Shown here piece by piece: positions 1-11,508 of a stretch of DNA of 64,000 bases; position 1 is the stretch's first letter, and each line of letters starts with the position of its first letter. This DNA is from Posidonia oceanica (taxonomy: Eukaryota > Streptophyta > Magnoliopsida > Alismatales > Posidoniaceae), in assembly GCA_037176725.1 (NCBI GenBank), contig JAZBRS010000049.1, positions 12,666,001-12,730,000 of the forward strand, read 5' to 3'. A model generated the notes under the pieces. The model saw only the letters and a program-made list of their open reading frames with translations, did not search any database and was not told where the DNA came from. The translations under genes and the position numbers were made by a program.

Positions 1-174
1 TCCGCATTGTTTTCATTTCCTAGGAATAAAAGTAATTTACTTTCTGCTTTCAATAAGGGAGAGGATCACCATGTTAGTTCTAGCAGCTCGCGGTCAACTT
101 CGACCACCGCTTCCAAAACTGTACGCATGTGTCAATACACTGAGGCATTGCCTTAGGAGCTGGCTACTACTAAC

Positions 175-3100
175 ATGGTCTTCCTAGTAGAAGAATTTGA
201 TAGGTTTGGGAAGTGTGCAGGAATAGAAGCATATGAACTGGTTAGCTGCAGTGATGAGGAAGAAGATCAAGAGGCTGACTCAGACCTCCTTAAGCACCTC
301 ATGGATAAATATGATGAGCAAACCAAGGCAGCTGAGGAGGAAACCGTGCAGGTCAACCTGGGAACCACCGAAGAGCCAAAACTAATACTCATAAGTGCAA
401 GCCTGAGCCCAGAAGAGCGGGAGGAAACGGTCCAAATCTTGAAAGAATTTGTGGATGTGCTGGCCTTCAAATACGAGGATATGCCTGGACTGCACTCAGC
501 CCTAGTGGAACACCTGCTTCCACTAAACTCTGGAACCAAGCTCGTCAAGCAGAAGCTGAGGCGACTAAGGCCGGAACTCGCCCTCAAAGTCAAAGAAGAA
601 ATTGACAAGCTCCACAAAGCAAAATTCATCAGAGTAGTTGTGTACCCCAGCTGGGTCTCAAATATAGTACCAGTGGCAAAAAGGACGGGAAGGTTCGGGT
701 TTGCATTGACTATCGCAACCTCAACGCCGCCTGTCCCAAGGATGATTTCCCTTTGCCACATATTGATTTGCTAGTGGACAATACAGCAGGATTTGAGATG
801 CTATCTTTCATGGATGGTTTCTCCGGTTACAACCAGATCAAGCTAGCAGAGGAGAACCAAGAAAAGACGTCGTTCATCACACCATGCGGGACGTACTGCT
901 ACGTAGTCATGCCATTCGGTCTCAAGAACGCCGGCGCAACATATCAGAGAGCGATGATGGCCATCTTCCACGACATGATGCACGATTGCATGGAAGTGTA
1001 TGTTGACGACATCTTGGTCAAATCAAGAACAAGGGAGGCACACTTTGAGGCGCTAAGAAGGGTACTGAGCAGAGCAAGGCAATATCAGCTGAAATTGAAC
1101 CCAAAGAAATGCATGTTTGGGGTAACTGCCGAGAAGCTACTGGGCTTCATCATCAGCAAAAGAGGGATCAAGGTGGATCCACAGAAGGCCAGAGCAATAG
1201 CACAAATGCCTCCGCCCCAAAACATCAAGGAACTCAGAGGACTTATTGGCCGCTTACAATTCATCAGGAGATTCATCTCACAGCATGCAGATCGATATAA
1301 GCCATTTTATGAGTTACTGAAGGGAGGAAGGGAATTCACCTAGGATGAGAAACGCCAGAAAGCTTTTGATGAACTCAAAGCATATCTCATGACTCCCCCA
1401 GTCTTGTCAGCACCTATGCCAAGGAAGCCTTTGCTACTCTATGTGGCAGCCACTGCATCATCAATAGGGGTAGTGCTAGCTCAACATGATGAGGATGGAA
1501 AGAAGGAAAAAGCTATTTACTATCTGAGTAGAACTTTCCTGGGTTATGAAGAGAAGTATACGGCCATAGAAAAGTACTGCTTGGCCTTGGTATGGGCATC
1601 TCAAAAGTTGAGACACTACTTCCTAGCCCATAAAGTCTGTTACATTGCCAAGATGGACCCAATCAAATATATGTTCGAGAAGCCAACCCTCTCTGGAAGG
1701 TTGGCAAGGTGGCAACTCCTCCTCACTGAATTCGACTTGCAATATGTGTCCCAGAAGGCAGTCAAGGGGCAGGCCATTGCAAATCACCTGGCAGAACTCC
1801 CAATAGAAGATTATGAACCAGTCCGAACAGACTTCCCTGATGAGGAGATATTGGAAATACAGGCCACCGAGTCTCCCACTCAACAATGGACCCTCTACTT
1901 TGATGGAGCACTCAACAGACAAGGGGCAGGCATTGGAATAGCGCTTCTCACTCCGGAAGGAGTTCTCATTCCTCGAGCTGTACAGCTAAACTTCGCCGTA
2001 AATACCAATAATGTCACAGAATACGAGGCCTTGATCCTTGGACTACGCCTAGCACTGGAGCTAGGGGCAAAGCGGTTGAAACTCATCGGAGACTTGCAGT
2101 TGGTTCTAAGACAAATTCTGAACAAGTATAGAACCCTCAACCCAAGGCTAGAAGAATACAAGGGCATTGCACGCCTCCTATTGGCACGGTTTCAGCAAGT
2201 GGTGTACGCCCACACCCTCCGGAGACATAACCTACTAATGGATGCTCTCGCTTCGCTGGCTTCCTCAATCGAGTTCCTCATCAATATCCGAGAGCAAACA
2301 ATAATGGTTCAGCAACACGGGACACCTACCATTGACTCAACTGAGCCATGGGCCGTGGAGCTTAGACAAAAAGTTGGGGAACCAAGAGTATGCATGTTTG
2401 AAGTTTGCTACAACATAGAAGATGACGGGAACCCATGGTTATTTGACATCCAGAACTACATTCAAGACGGGATCTTCCCTCACTACGCAACTTCACAAGA
2501 CAAGGAGGCAGTTCGGAGGATGGCTACAAGATACTTCATGAGAGCCGGGGTCCTTTTCAAAAGGTCCTTCAGCGGAATAGAGCTGCGCTGTGTCACTTAT
2601 GAGGAGGTTGAAGTTATCATCAGAGAAATGCATGAAGGCATATGTGGAGGACACATCAGTTCTCAATTCATGGCAAAAATGATATTGCGTAGAGGATACT
2701 ACTAGCCCACAATGGAAGTAGATTGCGCAAACAAAGTGAGAAAGTGCAAGCAGTGCCAGATCCATGCAGACAGAATACACGCACTAGCATCAAAGTTGAA
2801 TCCGACTCAAGTAGTGTGGCCCTTCTCTATGTGGGCATTTGATGTCGTCGGACCATTCGACACTGAAAAGCAGAATAAATTCATCCTCACAGCCACCGAG
2901 TACTTCACCAAATAGGCTGAAGCGGAAGCGTTCGCTGAAATCAAAGCTTCAAATCTTTGCAAGTTCGTGCGGAAGAATATCATCTCAAGGTTCGGGATCC
3001 CAAAGAAATTGGTAGCAGACAATAGCGCAATCTTCGTATCCCAAGACTTCAAAAAGCTCTGTAAGAAGTTTAAGATCGATTTGCATTATTCATCGCCATA

Positions 3101-3671
3101 TTACCCCCAAGGTAATGGGCAAGCTGAAGCTACTATTAAAACATTAATCCGAATCGTTAAGAAAACGGTAGGAGCCAAGGGACATGACTGGACAGATAAG
3201 CTAATTGATACCTTGTGGGCCTATCGAACCTCCATAAGAACACCTACAGGCCAAACCCCGTTTGCGCTTACATATGGTATGGAGACGGTAGTCCCATTTG
3301 AGGTCATGGTCCCCTCATCCAGGATACAACTCGACAATGAGATAACTGCCGAGGATAAGAAGCAATTATTAAGTCTACAGTTGGATTTGCTAGATGAGAA
3401 GCGGTTGCAAGCAGCTGAGCATGCACACCTCTACCAAGAACGACTTGCAAGAGCATATAAGAAGAAAGTAATTGAACGTAAATTCAATATTAGTGAATGG
3501 GTGCTTAAAGAAATCCTTCCTCGCAAGCATGGGAAACTGAGAACAAATTAGGAATGACCATACTTGGTGGTTGAGGCATATCCGGGCAATGCCTATTGTT
3601 TGGCCAGAGAGGATGGCACTAGGCTTGAATATCCCTGGAATGCACTGCACCTCAAAAGGTACTACCCTTGA
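175..3671 (+). pseudogene. E1 pol: RT, RNase H, aRNH, integrase (broken)
   Basis: This encodes the replication enzymes of E1. An RT-preceding linker runs from 175 to about 680. There one base is missing in an A-run (about 677-683) and the reading frame moves. From 753 a single frame continues to a natural TGA at 3669. Visible signatures are the RT active site YVDD (999-1010), RT-linked RNase H (about 1420-1790), a second RNase H with YFDGA (1897 onward), TEYEAL and a GD motif (to about 2290), an integrase zinc-binding CxxC (about 2745), and integrase acidic residues in FDVVGPF, ADNSA and the GQAEAT helix. In-frame stops are TAG at 1341, 2703, 2913 and 3549, all where Trp is expected, and TGA at 3555. 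Two RNase H domains in tandem are the hallmark of Tat elements. The copy cannot be functional as read. Confidence 0.88.
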
Positions 3672-4376
3672 TATGCACACTGAGCCATTAGACTACACGT
3701 GCTCAAGGGCCCTCTGCTGTTGAAGCCTAGGAATCTTGCCTTAGCCTCACCCCACAAACACCTTGTGGGAGAAGGAAAGGAAATAGTCCGACACTGAGAT
3801 AGAGGCAAATCATAAGGAGCCCCCTCCCAATTCATGAATAACAAGTCCACACACAACCCTCGAGTTAGGCGCGTTACCCTAGTACAAATTGGGTAGGCAT
3901 CTAAGGCCAAAACCTAGAAGCGCAGAAAAGAGGGGAGTGTACCAAATGAAAGATTGTCTCAGTACGTCAAGGACCGAATATCCATTGACCGAACACTCAG
4001 AAGGGGTGAGACTACTTGCCAAAGTACCCAAAAAAGAAAGCAAAAAAAAAGGGTCAGAAAAGAAGGCAGCAAAGAAGCTGACCATTGCAAAGAAAAAGAA
4101 AGAGAGTGGAAAAGAGGGCAGCAAAGAAGTTGTCCAAAAGTCAAAACTGAAAAGCTGGGGAATACTAAGCGCAGTAGGAATCAACCTTGAACTAAGAGGG
4201 GTTTAGGCTTCAAATCTTCAAGCCAACATCTTAGGATAGGGCATGGACTTTCCTTCTACCCACACCCTGCACTGAACACTAAGAGGCAAGGGGCAGAAGC
4301 CTAGGTCTAGGGGCAGTTAAGTGCCAAAGTAAGCCCGAGGTATCTTCTGACTCTAGAATGCACAAGGGACCAAACT
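3672..4376 (+). other. E1 3' untranslated region
   Basis: No credible gene is present. A purine-rich, Lys-coding stretch at 4020-4150 contains an imperfect direct repeat (AAAAGAAGGCAGCAAAGAAG, then a near copy about 55 bp later). It gives short lysine-rich ORFs that I regard as chance. The expected polypurine tract before the LTR is not clear-cut; AAGGGACCAAAC at 4364-4375 is the best candidate. Confidence 0.5.
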
Positions 4377-4436
4377 GTCAAGGTTTTCCAACCATGAGGT
4401 CCCCAGTTTCCCAACTTCCCGGAGGATTCTTTATCT

Positions 4437-4625
4437 CCCATAAAATCAAAATTCCAAAAAAATCAAAAATCAAAATCCAAAAAAAATCAAAATTCAAAAA
4501 TCCAAACAAAATCAAAATTCAAAAATCCAAAAAATCAAAAATCCAAAAAATGATAAAATCAAAAATCCAAAAAAATGATAAAGTCAAAAATCCAAAAAAA
4601 TGATAAATCAAAATTCCAAAAATAG
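4437..4625 (+). repeat. A-rich simple repeat
   Basis: The unit is a degenerate 9-12 base motif of the type CAAAAATCCAAAAAAAT, repeated about 14 times. It lies just inside the proposed E1 LTR. The short Lys/Ile ORF across it is an artefact. Confidence 0.8.
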
Positions 4626-5106
4626 TGAATAGGGTAAATTTTATCCAACCAACATCATCTCATGAAACTGATAACAAGTAAAGGCCAGTGATGCAAAATT
4701 TAGGTCATTTTACGACTCCGCGTTGTACTCGACCCTTCCTATTCAGGATGGTCACTTGGTATTCGCCTACAAGCTACGATTGGGATCTCAAGAAGAGACA
4801 ATCCCTCGTTTGGCATATCATCTTTAGACAACAAAGCTGAGGCCAATACTTGTTATTCAAAACCTAAGGTTCTCCATTACATTAAGACTTCTTTCCCATT
4901 CATAGCATTAGGTTTGCTTAAAGTATGCATTGTATACAGGTTGTTACCAAGTGTTTTGTGACCATGCTGATTTCACATTGTTACAAATATTTCTGAGCTT
5001 CCAGAAGGCACTTTGGACAAGGGGCAATCATACCCCTAGATGGACTAACAAATTTGCTAAGGTAATGCAGGAAAGCAGTTCAGGAGCGTTAAACGAGCAA
5101 ATATCA

Positions 5107-5124
5107 GCGTCCAACGTTAGACGC
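5107..5124. promoter_or_regulatory. Near-palindrome GCGTCCAACGTTAGACGC in E1 LTR
   Basis: This 18-base site is palindromic except for one pair. The half-motif GCGTCCAAC/GTTGGACGC recurs nearby (about 5159-5168) and is the core of the much longer palindrome in the LTR of element B (60252-60309). Occurrence in two otherwise different LTR promoters hints at a regulatory or structural role, which is an inference. Confidence 0.4.
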
Positions 5125-6469
5125 GCCATCTGAAGCGTATAACGATCAACAGAGGGATGTTGGACGCCTGATCTTCTGCGTCTTACGTTATAAGAGCCAT
5201 ATTGAGAGTCTTACGTTTTAACTGTGACTTAAATTGCAGATTTTGGACAGAGGGCCCTTGATTAAATATCAAAGCCACCAGGGAGTATCTCTAAACTCAG
5301 AGCAATTCAAAACACATGAACAAGGATGAAAAATGAAATAAATATATATATTCCCTGAAGGAGATACATGGTCCCCAAAAATTAAAGATTACAATGATTG
5401 CCTCTCTAACCATCTTCTTCCTTTTTCTGCGCAGCACGCCCGTTGCTTCAACCCACTCCTCGGGTTTGGGCAGTAGCTTTGAATACCACTTCCAATGCAC
5501 ATCCTCCCGTGGTAGGCAGCAAGGAGCAGTTGATGGTCCCTCTGAATCATCATGGCGGTCCAGAGACGACCAAAGAACCCGAATGTAGTACACCATTACT
5601 GCATCAGATGGAAGACTGCACTCCCGAACCCGAATACGAGGAATAAAGCTCAGCCGAGGCGGCACCCCTTTCTTCTGCCCCACCATCTCAAAGCAACGAT
5701 GGGAGTTGTAAACTACAAAGTGGGTGGGCCCTAGCAGCTCCAACTTAACTGAAGAGTCTTGTGCCTGGTGCTTATGAGAAAGGGACGTGGAAGGCGTGGA
5801 AATATCAATAGGGGCAGCAGACCGTTGTTTTGCTTTTTCACTTGCATTTGCATATAGGGCTGTGATGCTTACTGCCTGGAGTTCTCACGAGCCAGGTTTC
5901 GCCCGGTTCGGAACACAGACAGCGTAGCTGAGCACTTAGAGAGCACGTTTACTTCCTTGCTCTGCATCCTCCCACTTAGAGCACACCTTGAGCATTCATT
6001 TAGGCATTCATTTAGGCACATAGGCATTCAATCTTGCATTTCTCCGCGTATGCGAGCGTAAGCCTAGAAAGACCGATTCTCGGGCGTGTCGGGGGTGCCT
6101 AACACCTTCCCCGCACGTAACAGGAGTCCTTGCCCTGTCTTTTGGCCCGCAATGACCATATTGCCCTTATCTTAGGCTAGAGTCATCTCTTTTGCATGTA
6201 TTTGCATTTGTTTTCCCTTGCATTGCTTTGCTTTGCATTTCTTGCTTGGTTTTGCGTGTTAATTCACGCATTTCCCTCGGTTTTCCTTGTCTCCCGTTAA
6301 TAGACATGGTGGCGACTCTGATTTGTCTTATCTTTCTCTTTTCTCCTCGATTTTAAGTGTTTTCGAGTTGAGCCTCTTCCTCGGATCCAATCGCCGCTAA
6401 TAGCGAGCCTGATTCCGATCGGGATCGCTACAGAAGCAAGCGAGGGATTCCGCGCGGACAGAATCCAAG

Positions 6470-7715
6470 GGGGCTTGTCCTCGCATGAGGAAGCAAACGG
6501 GGGCCTGTCCCTCGCCCAAGGAAATAGACAAGGGACTTCGTCCGCACGGAGCGAAGTTGCCAAGTGGACTCGTCCCCAATCGAGGAAGCGAGCGGGCCTG
6601 ATCCTCGCCCAAGGATACAGGGGGGACTTCGTTCGCACAGAGCGAAGTCGCAGGGGGGCTTGTCCTCGCATGAGGAAGCAAGCAAGCAGGCTTGTCCTCG
6701 CCTGAGGACTCAAGCAGGAGAGTAAGAAGAAAGAAGCTTGTCCTCGCCCGAGGAAGCAAGTGAGTGGGACCCCTTCTGCACGGAGTGGAGTCACGCGAAA
6801 AGGAAAAAGGCTTGTCCTCGCCCGAGGAAGCAAGCAGGAGGGGAAGAAGAAAGAGGCCTGTCCTCGCTCGAGGAAGCAAGCAGGCAGGACTCTGTCCACA
6901 CGGAGTAGAGCCTCACGAAAAGAAAAAAGGCTTGTCCTCGCCCGAGGAAGCAAGCAGGCAGGGTTGTCCTCACCCGAGGAAGCAAGCAGGCGGGACTCCG
7001 TCCATATGGAGCAGAGCCACGCAGAAGGAAAGGGGAAAGAGGCTTGTCCTCACCCGAGGAAGCTAGCAGGCAGGACCCTGTCTGCACGGAGCGGAGTCGC
7101 GCGAAAAGGTAAAAGGCTTGTCCTCGCCCGAGGAAGCAAGCAAGGAAGGAAAAAAGGCTTGTCCTTGCCCGAGGAAGCAAGCAGGTAGGACCCCGTCTGC
7201 ACGGAGCAAAGTCGCGCAAGAAAAAAGGCTTGTCCTAGCCCGAGGAAGCAAGCAGGCTTGTCCTCGTCCGAGGAAGCAAGCAAGCAGGACCCCGTCCACC
7301 CGGAGCGGAGTCGCGCGAACGGAAAGAAGAAAGAGGCTTGTCCTCACACGAGGAAGTAAGCAGGCTTGTCCTCGCCTGAGGAAGCAAGTAAGGGACTTCA
7401 TCTGCACAGAGCGAAGTCACCGAAGGGGGCTTGCCCTCGCATGAGGAAGCAAATGGGGCATGAATATGCTTGTCCTTGGTCGAGGAACAAGCAGGCCTAA
7501 TCCTCGCTCGAGGAAACAGGGAAACTCCATCCGCACAGAGCTATGCTGGTGCTTGTCCTCGCCCGAGGAAGCAAGTGGGGCTGATCCTCACACGAGGAAA
7601 CAGACAGGGGCTCCGTCTGCACGGAGCCCAGCAGGGCTTGTCCTCGTCCGAGGAAGCAAGCGGGCCTGACCTCGCAGGAGGAAACAAGCAGAGGACTTCA
7701 TCCGCACGGAGCGAA
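6470..7715 (-). repeat. Hairpin minisatellite in A 3' untranslated region
   Basis: About 26 copies of a hairpin unit H1 (core TCCTCGCCCGAGGA flanked by CTTG..CAAG) alternate irregularly with about 12 copies of a second hairpin H2 (type GACTTCGTCCGCACGGAGCG followed by AAGTC). Spacing is 28-70 bp. Stems are kept while loops vary (CC, CA, CT, GT), and several H2 copies carry paired changes. Many overlapping ORFs arise from the repeat on both strands and are not genes. The same H1 hairpin forms the 68-bp array of E2, in the same position and orientation relative to pol. Confidence 0.85.
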
Positions 7716-8279
7716 GTCGCGCAAAGAGAAAGGAAGGGGGAAGGGGAGCGATACCAGAGGGCAGCTAAAAAAGATGCCCCTAGTATCAGGAATGATACCA
7801 GGGGGTAGCCGAAGCGTCCCTGGCATCGAGAAAGCGAAGAAGTACAGACAAAACTGACGTGTTTGCCAAACAAGTAGTTAGGGATACCAGCCCGGAGCGA
7901 TCCGGGCAAAAGCGATTGCGGCGCTGCTTGCTTGAAGGCGGCATGGGTCTGCAGAGGTTCTTGCGTGCATGTTGGTTGCTGGGGGGGAACTGTGCTGCAA
8001 CTCCCTTGCTGGTTGTCCTGATTGCATGCGGGGGGAACTTTGCTCTAGCTCCCTTGCTGAGAGTCCTGGTTGCATGTGGTTAACTCTCTGAAGTACCTGA
8101 TGCGTGTCCTACAGCATCCTAGCAGGAACAAATATGCATAAGGCAGGGCATGCAACACAAACAAATGGTGTGAAACGTCATTGTATTGATTGAATCTCTG
8201 GTTACACGCCTATGCTAGGCAAAAAAAAATTACAGCATGCTTCAAAAAAATTGAACAAGCAAGCAACTGTACGGATGCT
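7716..8279 (-). other. A 3' untranslated region between repeat array and PMD-like gene
   Basis: No gene is seen. At 7735-7830 the sequence resembles the complement of 33250-33460 in E2 (motifs like CCCCTGGCATCGTTTCTCGA), which supports the minus orientation of A. At 7975-8078 there is a direct repeat of about 50 bp (GGGGGGAACT..CTCCCTTGCTG..TTGCATG, two copies). Confidence 0.6.
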
Positions 8280-9470
8280 CTAACTGGTTTGAGCCTTCTT
8301 CACTTTCCTGGAGTCAGGGAACAGAGGGGCGCCAGGCGGGATCTCGTTGATAGGCCAGAGTCCCTGCACCTTAGTTACATACTCAGGAGTGCATCTTGAG
8401 CCTTTTACTGCTGCTATGTCCATTGACTGCACGCCGTGCTACATCAAGTTTGCTAGCTCTGCTGTAGCTGCTGTTGAGTTGAAGGGATAGGGCTACAGGA
8501 GGCAGGGCATTGTGCTGTCAACAAAGGCGCCTTGCCGAAAGTCAAACTGCCGCATGACCCGGATAGGGTTGTATTCCATACCTCCGGTGAATCCTGGCAA
8601 CACCACGAGTCGCATGTCGTGGGCACCGAAGAAGATGGTGAATGGCTCAACTACGGATGGTATGATATGCCAAGTTACCGCATCGTTTGTCAGCTTGGAC
8701 AGCTTCTCATACTCTTTTGGGACGCTCTTGATGGTCCTTGCATGGCTGCTGCTGCAATATGTCTCGATGGCATGCCTCTGAGGGCGTAGAATGTCCATCT
8801 CTAGGTGTGCGGCTAACCAGATTTGCACTAGAGTTCTGCAGCCATAGAAGTGGTGGCAGCGGTGCGAGATGCGATCCAGTGCACGATAGGTCTCTGCTAG
8901 GACAACTGGTGCTAGGTCGAGTTGCTGGGTTGTCACGGCGAGTGCGATCTCGGTGACCTCCATTGCGACTGTCATCCGACCGTGGCTGAAGATTAGCTCG
9001 CCGAGGAAGCGGGTGACAAAGCTCCGAAGCCACAGCTCGTCTCCCAGCTTGGCACGCTTGTTTGCAGCTTCGTCGAAATATGCTAGGCGAAGCATAGGCG
9101 CAGGGCCACTGTTGCAGACTAATCTTTGCCGTCATTCTACCGTGGTGAGCCCAGTTAGCTTGCTCAGAGCTGCTGCATAGCCATCACGCCTCATGAATAC
9201 AGCCAGTCCCATGATTTTGGAGAAGCCGCAGATCAGGTGTGTTTCTTCCAACGTGGGCGTTAGCTCTATTCTCCCGAAGCGGAAGACATGATATGCCGGC
9301 TTACTTCAACATTAGCTGCTTTCAGAAGCTTGGATGGAATGCCCCATGTGCGTAGCTTCTCACGGTCATCCTCGGTGAGCTTGCCAATCCACTCGTGCAA
9401 GGTCTCAGAGCAATGCATGGGGGTTACTAGAGTAGGATAACCCATTGTGCAAGAGAAAGAATACAAGAGG
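8280..9470 (-). pseudogene. PMD-like gene (PMD2 homologue) of element A, same strand as A pol
   Basis: The protein aligns along its length with PMD2 of E2: N-terminal part from YPTLVTPMHC (about 9446), TPTLEETHLICGF, KLGDELWLRSFVTRFLGELI, LAETYRALDRISHRC, RLVVLPGFTGGMEY and a C-terminus ending near TAG at 8280. The W....F.F....E..PTLEE....G core resembles plant mobile domain and related transposon-borne proteins, so I call it PMD-like. Function is unknown. Relative to E2 there is a deletion of about 36 bp near 9300, frameshifts and stops. Two oddities stand out. It runs in the same direction as A's pol, whereas in E2 the gene is antisense. It also reads straight through the site (around 8822-8830) where E2 has a 69-bp intron. 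Confidence 0.75.
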
Positions 9471-10832
9471 CTGGTGCATAATACTCAGGTACCTGTAGCC
9501 AAGACTGTAGTTTATCAGATCAGATACAAGCATGTAACCACTGGCTAACAAAGAAGCAGATTTCGAAACTAGCAAAATAGTTTAGCATGTTCAACAGTTA
9601 GCATTCAAAACGCAGGTATTAAGCATATTCTAACAAAGGCAGTTCTGCTTGCACAGGGGAATGGTTGGTCGGTGCTCTGGACCAGCGCTTTCAGAAGAGG
9701 CCACTGCATGCTCGCCGGAAGTACTGTCTCAGTGCCGGGCCTAGCCTTGCAGGGCGGGATGATAACAGAAGGGGAACGATTGATGTTGTGCATGCATGCA
9801 TGGTTTATGATTGATATGCATGGACATATGCAGGAATTACGATTGATGTGTTGTAGATGTATGCATGATTTTTGGTATGCTGTAGATATATGCATGATTT
9901 TTGGTATGCTGTAGATATATGCATGATTTTTGGTATGCTGTAGCCCTCAGCATATGGAGTGCTTAGCGCCTGCTACAGAGGAAGAGAGGGGTCCCTGACT
10001 CACTAGACTCTACTCAAACTCCTAACTTGCTGGTGGCACTCTAGGAAAGGTTATTGCAGTGCTTGGGTTGTGGTGTGGTGAGGACAAGCTCCATGCCAAA
10101 CTCTCAAGGACCTACACCTACTCTTTTCATTTTTGCTTCTTTTGCTCCCTCATAGGCATGCAGGTTTCTCCTATCCCTAACTTGGAGGTAATGGGCACCT
10201 GGTTTGAAGCTAGGGAGCTGCTTGCTAGACAGGGGTGGCTAGACCCTACGGGATTGGCAGGTTTGCCAAGCGCCAACTTCAACTCCTCTCTAAGGTAATC
10301 TGGAGGGACGAGGTTACGCTGCACGCCTCTACCTCTAGGGCCTACTTCTGCCTTCGCCTTCTATTTGCTCTTTTCTTTTATGCCCATGCTCAGACATATT
10401 CTTTTACAACTCACACTCTTGCTCACACCCTAGCATTTTATCTCTCTCGGGAGGTGCAAGTCCTAGGGGGTTTGGATATTTTGCTTGTTCTTACTGAGTG
10501 GTGGCTCCCTCACTAGCTAAGACATCTAAGTAGTGTCAGGTGAGGCAGGGTAGACTCCTTCCAGAGCAGGCAAGCATGTCCGATTTCATCATCGGGCAGA
10601 ATGCAATGCAAGATGATTTTTTTGCTTTTTTTTTTTGCTTTTTGCTTGCTTTTTTTTGCTGTTTTTTTTTTAGAATGGGATATGCTTGAAAAGAAAGAAA
10701 TGCATGGAGATGTACAAATGCGGGGGCACGAATGCAAGAAGTAGGATAAGGAGGGATCCATGAGGATGTACAGAAGGTGGAAATGCAAGGGGGCAAGACA
10801 GGGATCGAGAGATCTGCAAGGCGAGGGCCAAA
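9471..10832 (-). other. A post-integrase spacer
   Basis: This is homologous to the spacer after E2 pol (24143-25030); for example CTTAGATGTCTTAG and the following AAAATGCTAGGG motif appear in both in pol-sense order. It contains a 29-bp tandem repeat (GTATGCTGTAGATATATGCA.., about 3 copies, 9845-9943) and a T-rich run (10615-10675). No gene is seen. Confidence 0.65.
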
Positions 10833-11508
10833 CTACTTATAGTACTTCTTGAGGTAGCATGCGTTGACCGGCTCTGACTGCCCAACCTGGTCCATGTCCT
10901 TAAGAATGGCTGCACCGCCAGAGAATGCCTGCTTGACCACAAAGGGGCCTCGCTAGTTGGATCGGAATTTGCCTCGACCGTCTGGCAGGTGGAAGGCTCG
11001 CAGAACGAGATCCCCTGGCTGGAAACTTCTAGGCCGCACTTTCTTCAGGTATGCCCTAGCCATTCGCTTCTGGTAGCAGCGAGCGTTGTGCAATGCTTGC
11101 AATCTGCACTCATCGATCAGCTTGAGCTGGGCGCAGTGGTCTTCGACCCACTCTGCTTCTTCCAGCTCAGCTTCCCGTAGGATCCGCAGCGAGAGGATCT
11201 CTACTTCGACGGGCAGCACTGCCTCCATGCCGTAAGCCAGCGAGTACGGGGTGGCTCCTATCGAGGTCTGCACTGATGTCTTATACGCCCAGAGTGCGTA
11301 CGGAAGCTTGTCATGCTAGTTTTTGTGGGTCTCTACCATCCTTTTCATCATTTTCATAATGTTTATGTTGGCAGACTCCACTGCTCCATTCATCTGCAGC
11401 CGATAGGGCGAGGATCTGTGATGCTTGATGTGGAGCTTTTGCAGGTACTCCTCGATCCTCTTTGTAATGAAGTTTGAGCCGTTGTTAGAGATGATTGCAT
11501 GCGGGACC
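10833..11508 (-). pseudogene. A integrase, C-terminal part (right of E2 insertion)
   Basis: This resumes the integrase broken by E2: ISNNGSNF carries the second catalytic Asp (DNG replaced by NNG here) and NGAVESAN the catalytic Glu. WAYKTS, ATPYSLAYGMEAVLPVEVE and a GDLVLR..H.P.GRGK C-terminal domain follow, with a TAG stop after KYYK at 10833. In-frame TAG codons at 11316 and 10953 both replace Trp, judged from the aligned E2 protein. The reading frame joins 36880 exactly when one ggacc copy is removed. Confidence 0.9.
11504..11508. repeat. Target site duplication of E2, left copy (ggacc)
   Basis: GGACC directly precedes the LTR start TGTAGACA at 11509 and recurs directly after the other LTR end CA at 36874. 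Five bases is the usual duplication of plant Ty3/gypsy integrases. Confidence 0.95.

Larger units (their letters stand above)
1..6432 (+). mobile_element. E1: Ty3/gypsy Tat-lineage LTR retrotransposon, 3' part
   Basis: The pol remnant (175-3671), an untranslated stretch and an LTR ending in ..GATCGCTACA at 6432 all lie on the plus strand. The 5' LTR, leader, gag and protease would lie left of the window. Beyond 6432 the sequence changes abruptly to the hairpin repeat array of the minus-strand element A, so E1 appears to be inserted in A's 3' untranslated region. The expected target duplication would start gaagc (6433-6437), but its partner is off-window. The second RNase H in pol assigns it to the Tat lineage. 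Its proteins are clearly more diverged from E2 and A than those two are from each other. Confidence 0.8.
4377..6432 (+). repeat. E1 3' LTR (start tentative)
   Basis: The right end is firm. About 5868-6432 matches the last 560 bp of the solo LTR E3 (44138-44706, opposite strand), including the conserved block GTGTCGGGGGTGCCTAACAC near 6086 and an identical end GATCGGGATCGCTACA. The left end is chosen at TGTCAAGG (4377) because it begins with TG and follows a purine-rich stretch. It does not match the TGTAGACACC start of the other LTRs, so the true start could differ. Confidence 0.55.

Noticed and set aside
6297..7444. ORFs of up to 218 aa over the hairpin array
   Set aside because: Repeat-derived; frames on both strands give the same Arg/Ser/Leu-rich pattern.
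6470..7715. CRISPR-like array of short repeats
   Set aside because: Spacers are not unique, units are hairpin minisatellites, and the context is a plant retrotransposon.
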